This document shows, in pieces, positions 5,882 to 8,230 of a stretch of DNA of 8,230 nucleotides. Each line of letters opens with the position of its first letter. Positions within the stretch are counted from its first letter, which is position 1. Position numbers and translations under genes: made by a program. The stretch comes from PWQG01 sp051747985 (GTDB lineage Bacteria; Pseudomonadota; Gammaproteobacteria; Pseudomonadales; Pseudohongiellaceae). The stretch is taken from NCBI GenBank assembly GCA_051747985.1, contig JBNJGU010000134.1, forward strand, positions 1-8,230, written 5' to 3'. A model generated the notes under the pieces. The model was not told the DNA's origin. It saw only the letters and a program-made list of their open reading frames with translations, and searched no databases.

Positions 5882-6538
5882 TCATTGCTTCGTCTTCTTC
5901 TTTGCCCGGCTCTTTTTCGCAGTCGTTTTCTTCGCAGCAGTCTTCTTCGCTGTCGTCTTCTTTTCTGCTGCCTTTTTCTTCGCCGGCGGCACGCCCATCA
6001 TCTTTGCCACCTTGCCCGTCGCCGACATGCCCGGCACCAGCCCCAGGAAATCCGCCTTGCCCAGGTCGACGCCATTGTGGCGCAGGATATTGTAGGCCGT
6101 CGTCACGTGGAAGTAGAAATTCGGAAAGACCCATCCCTTCACGTAGTCCTCGCCGGTGAAGGAAAGCGTGCCGATGGGCAGCTTCATTTCTATGTCGCGA
6201 TCTTCGCTGCCGGTGAACTCCTGCTTCTTCAGCCCCTTGATAAAGCGGATGGTGTCCTTGATGCGCTGTTGCAGCTGAGCGAAATCGTCATCGCCATCTT
6301 CGAACACGGGCGCCTCGGTCCCGGTGAGCCGGGCGCAGCACCCTTTGGCATTGTCGGTGACGATCTGTACCTGGCGCACCAGGGGGAGCATGTCCGGCGC
6401 CAGCCGCGCATGCAGCAACACCTGGGGGTCAATTCCCCGGTCTTTGGCCGATTTGGCTGACTTCTTCAGGATCGCTGACAGGTTCTTCAGATTGTGGATA
6501 AAGACCGGGGCGGTCAGCTGATACATCTCGACATTCAT
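5882..6538 (-). CDS. DUF1993 protein with a lysine/alanine-rich histone H1-like C-terminal tail
   Basis: The product is 218 residues, and ATG 6538 has GGAG eight bases upstream. Residues 1-180 are a complete DUF1993 domain: PVFIHNLKNLSAILKKS near 11-27, HARLAPDMLPLVRQVQI near 43-59, and FPNFYFHVTTAYNILRHNGV near 137-156, then DFLG. This is an all-helical fold in the wider DinB-like four-helix family, function unknown. HVTTAY with an earlier His might suggest metal binding, but that is speculation. Residues 184-218 form a separate tail with 15 Lys, one Arg and one acidic residue, built on a pentapeptide KK-x-x-A. Tails of this kind occur in bacterial H1-like proteins and bind DNA or RNA, so the protein may associate with the nucleoid. 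DUF1993 proteins normally stop near the end of the domain. It ends seven bases from the convergent oxidoreductase gene. Confidence 0.88.
   Translation of the reverse strand: MNVEMYQLTAPVFIHNLKNLSAILKKSAKSAKDRGIDPQVLLHARLAPDMLPLVRQVQIVTDNAKGCCARLTGTEAPVFEDGDDDFAQLQQRIKDTIRFIKGLKKQEFTGSEDRDIEMKLPIGTLSFTGEDYVKGWVFPNFYFHVTTAYNILRHNGVDLGKADFLGLVPGMSATGKVAKMMGVPPAKKKAAEKKTTAKKTAAKKTTAKKSRAKKKTKQ
5912..5986. repeat. Five degenerate 15-bp tandem units encoding the KK-x-x-A tail
   Basis: Units at 5912-5926, 5927-5941, 5942-5956, 5957-5971 and 5972-5986 share a CTTCTTCGC-like start on the + strand, which is the Lys-Lys-Ala pattern read on the minus strand. All are 15 bases, so gain or loss of a unit would keep the reading frame. 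The last two units have drifted the most. Confidence 0.7.
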
Positions 6539-6593
6539 GACTCATACTCCGTGAAGGTGTAATGGATTTACGGTAGTGCAACCTCTTCGCTGT

Positions 6594-6649
6594 CCGTTGC
6601 CCGCTCCGGAGTGAACCGGGCCGCGGGCAACGGGGAGCACAACGGCTCC
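6594..6649. terminator. Two adjacent stem-loops between the aldo/keto reductase and DUF1993 genes
   Basis: CCGTTGCCCGC (6594-6604) and GCGGGCAACGG (6623-6633) form a perfect 11-base stem. Its 18-base loop can form a further CCGG/CCGG pairing. Directly beside it GGAGC (6634-6638) pairs with GCTCC (6645-6649). The pair of hairpins sits downstream of the aldo/keto reductase stop on the minus strand, before the DUF1993 start, where a terminator or mRNA-stabilising element would fit. No U-run follows, so Rho-independent termination is unlikely in the classic form. Confidence 0.4.
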
Positions 6650-6688
6650 AGCCAGAAGACGCCGTCGTCGGGGTAGCTGTTGCCAGGA

Positions 6689-7708
6689 TCACCCCATGGG
6701 ATACGGGATGTCGCGATGGACCGCATCGCAGGCCTGCAGCACCTCGTCCGTCAGTGTGACATCCAGCGCCGCCAGCGACTCATCCAGCTGATCTGCTGTG
6801 CGCGCACCGATGATCGTGGAAGCCACAAAATCGAAGTTCATGCTCCAGGCAGTGGCCAGAGTGACCGGCGAAAGCCCCGCCTCACGGGCGATCTCCAGAT
6901 ACCTTTCGGTTGATGCCAGCGTGCCGTCGTTGACGAAACGTCTGGCCATGGCCTGTTGCCGCGGTGCGTCTGTCTGGAAATACTCACCAAAGCGGCTGTC
7001 GACGGGCACATTCTCCTGGTTGTACTTGCCGCTGAGGACGCCGCCGCCGATCGGCGAATACGGCAGCAGAGAAACCTGCTCGCGGCGACAGACAGTGGCC
7101 AACTCGTCCAGGAAGCGCCGGTTGAGCAATGAAAAGTTATTCTGGATCGACTGGAATCGCGCCAGCCCCTCGTAGTCAGCGACCGTATTGGACTTGGTCA
7201 GCCCATAGGCATTTTCGTTGGACGTTCCCAGATAGCGGACCTTGCCGTCCTGGACAAGTCGATCGAGCGCTTCCATCGACTCTTCGACGGGCACGACGGT
7301 GTCCGGCCAGTGCACCTGATACAGGTCGATATAGTCGATACCGAGACGCTTCAGGCTTCCCTCCACCGCGCGCTCGATATGGTGACGGTCGATGGCCGTA
7401 AGGCCATGACGGATCGGCGGCACGAACCAGCCAGAAGCCGCACCGGCCACCTTGGTGGCGATGATCAGCGAATCACGCGGCTTGCTCCGGATCCACTCAC
7501 CGAAGATCTGCTCCGTGCGCCCCGCCAGCTCTGCCGTGGGCGGAACCGGGTACACCTCCGCCGTATCGTAGAAATTGATGCCGTGCTCGTAGGCCTTGTC
7601 GAGGATGCGGAACGCCTCCTCGCGGCTGCTCCAGCTACCGAAGCTCATCGTGCCCATGCAGATGGGACTGACCCGCAGGCCGCTCCTGCCAATGTATCGG
7701 AACTCCAT
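6689..7708 (-). CDS. Aldo/keto reductase, Tas-like
   Basis: The 339-residue product is an NADP(H)-dependent oxidoreductase with the AKR barrel. The catalytic tetrad is complete: Asp48 and Tyr53 in YDTAEVYPVPP, Lys86 in IIATKVAG, and His133 in LYQVHWPD. The cofactor-binding stretch STIIGARTADQLDESL lies near the C-terminus. The AEVYPVPP and ATKVAG segments and the length are like Escherichia coli Tas and related AKRs rather than the shorter aldose-reductase types. No signal peptide is present, so it is cytoplasmic. AGGGA six bases before ATG 7708 supports the start. The physiological substrate is not predictable. It is divergent from the gamma-glutamylcyclotransferase-like gene and upstream of the DUF1993 gene on the same strand, but a 150-base gap with strong hairpins suggests separate transcripts. 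Confidence 0.94.
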   Translation of the reverse strand: MEFRYIGRSGLRVSPICMGTMSFGSWSSREEAFRILDKAYEHGINFYDTAEVYPVPPTAELAGRTEQIFGEWIRSKPRDSLIIATKVAGAASGWFVPPIRHGLTAIDRHHIERAVEGSLKRLGIDYIDLYQVHWPDTVVPVEESMEALDRLVQDGKVRYLGTSNENAYGLTKSNTVADYEGLARFQSIQNNFSLLNRRFLDELATVCRREQVSLLPYSPIGGGVLSGKYNQENVPVDSRFGEYFQTDAPRQQAMARRFVNDGTLASTERYLEIAREAGLSPVTLATAWSMNFDFVASTIIGARTADQLDESLAALDVTLTDEVLQACDAVHRDIPYPMG

Positions 7709-7772
7709 ATATCATCCCTGCCATCTGTCGTGTTGAAAAGATGGCTACTGTACCACAGCGTATCCTTGGTAG

Positions 7773-7799
7773 ACCCAGGCCGCGATTCGCGGCCTGGGT
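7773..7799. repeat. 27-bp palindrome with perfect 12-bp arms between divergent genes
   Basis: ACCCAGGCCGCG (7773-7784), ATT, then CGCGGCCTGGGT (7788-7799) would form a very stable stem-loop on either strand. It lies between the starts of the divergent reductase gene and the + strand gene at 7835, so it would be in a 5' leader or promoter, not after a gene. No U-run follows on either strand. It could be a relic terminator, a leader hairpin or a binding site. Confidence 0.6.
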
Positions 7800-7834
7800 G
7801 CTCCTCGGACTCTAGTCGGTGAAAGGAGCTATCC

Positions 7835-8230
7835 ATGTTACCCTCTCTTCAGCCCGTTCGGGTTGCACTGACGAATGGAATCCGGGAATACCCTGCTGCC
7901 ATGATTTCCTATTTCGCTTATGGTTCCAATATGTCACTGGCGCGGCTGCGCGGTCGCGTGCCTACCGCCAGGCTGATCGATGTTGCGGTACTCTCCGCAC
8001 ACAGCCTGCGCTTTCATAAAAGCAGCCCGGACGGTTCCGGCAAATGCGATGCCTTCCACACCGGAAATCCAGGAGATCGCGTCATGGGCGGCATCTTTGC
8101 TGTACATCCGGATGAAAAACCCGTACTCGATGAAGCCGAAAGTCTGGGAGTGGGCTATGATGAGAAACGGGTAGCCGTGCAGACCCTGGGCGGTGAAGTC
8201 GTCGAAGTCAGCACCTATTATGCCCTGCGC
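7835..8230 (+). CDS. Gamma-glutamylcyclotransferase-like (AIG2 family) protein, partial at 3'
   Basis: The frame is open to the window edge: 132 codons from ATG 7835, or 110 from an internal ATG at 7901. AAGGAG lies seven bases before ATG 7835, while ATG 7901 has no ribosome binding site, so 7835 is chosen. This gives 22 extra residues ahead of the usual family start. The diagnostic substrate-binding loop YFAYGSNM begins at residue 26 (residue 4 from ATG 7901). The catalytic glutamate is probably the second Glu of LDEAES (residue 102, or 80 from ATG 7901), followed by LGVGYDEK as in family members that read LDRAEGLGxGY. Here the usual Gly after Glu is Ser. Enzymes of this fold release 5-oxoproline from gamma-glutamyl peptides or amines, linking them to glutathione turnover. 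The C-terminal part is missing. Confidence 0.88.
   Translation, partial: MLPSLQPVRVALTNGIREYPAAMISYFAYGSNMSLARLRGRVPTARLIDVAVLSAHSLRFHKSSPDGSGKCDAFHTGNPGDRVMGGIFAVHPDEKPVLDEAESLGVGYDEKRVAVQTLGGEVVEVSTYYALR

Noticed and set aside
5912..5986. Tandem repeats considered as a CRISPR-like or regulatory array
   Set aside because: The units are contiguous, 15 bases long and in frame, without spacers. They are protein-coding repeats.
5295..6095. 266-codon + strand frame
   Set aside because: It is an out-of-frame reading of the oxidoreductase gene continuing into the antisense of the lysine-rich tail. The FF/VFF repeats are simply the reverse of the Lys codons.

Overview
The window looks like the chromosome of a GC-rich Gram-negative bacterium, most likely a gammaproteobacterium. 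The evidence is indirect: Sec, Tat and lipoprotein export signals, AGGAG-type ribosome binding sites, and protein families common in Proteobacteria. No rRNA, tRNA or other taxonomic marker is present, so nothing finer is claimed. I see no CRISPR array and no RNA gene.

Layout. (1) Positions 1-105 are the right end of an IS30-family insertion sequence: the last 31 codons of its transposase on the + strand, followed by what looks like its terminal repeat. (2) The IS abuts and truncates a minus-strand gene for a Schlafen-type AlbA_2 protein (104-538), which also carries an in-frame amber stop at 139-137. (3) A secreted serine beta-lactamase-like hydrolase (631-1920, minus) is divergent from a VanX-like D-Ala-D-Ala dipeptidase lipoprotein (2047-2820, plus). 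The 126-base gap between them holds a perfect inverted repeat. (4) An exported protein of unknown function (2856-3629, minus) is convergent with the dipeptidase gene. (5) A helix-turn-helix protein (3707-4231, minus) sits behind a decayed remnant of a small partner gene (4194-4325), with a 16-bp palindrome upstream of the remnant. (6) A Tat-exported FAD-dependent DAO-family oxidoreductase (4510-5874, plus) is convergent with a DUF1993 protein carrying a lysine/alanine-rich histone H1-like tail (5882-6538, minus). (7) A Tas-type aldo/keto reductase (6689-7708, minus) is divergent from a gamma-glutamylcyclotransferase-like gene (7835 onward, plus) that runs off the window. A strong 27-bp palindrome lies between these two.

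How the genes may work together. Most are single transcription units in alternating directions, so the window is not one operon. Three envelope enzymes could form a loose theme of D-amino acid salvage: a serine DD-peptidase-like hydrolase, a D-Ala-D-Ala dipeptidase and an exported DAO-family oxidase. The sequence does not prove this. Two loci show clear decay: the AlbA_2 gene, hit by an IS and a nonsense mutation, and the partner of the helix-turn-helix gene, which appears to have lost its middle. The most unusual intact gene is the DUF1993 protein with the H1-like tail.
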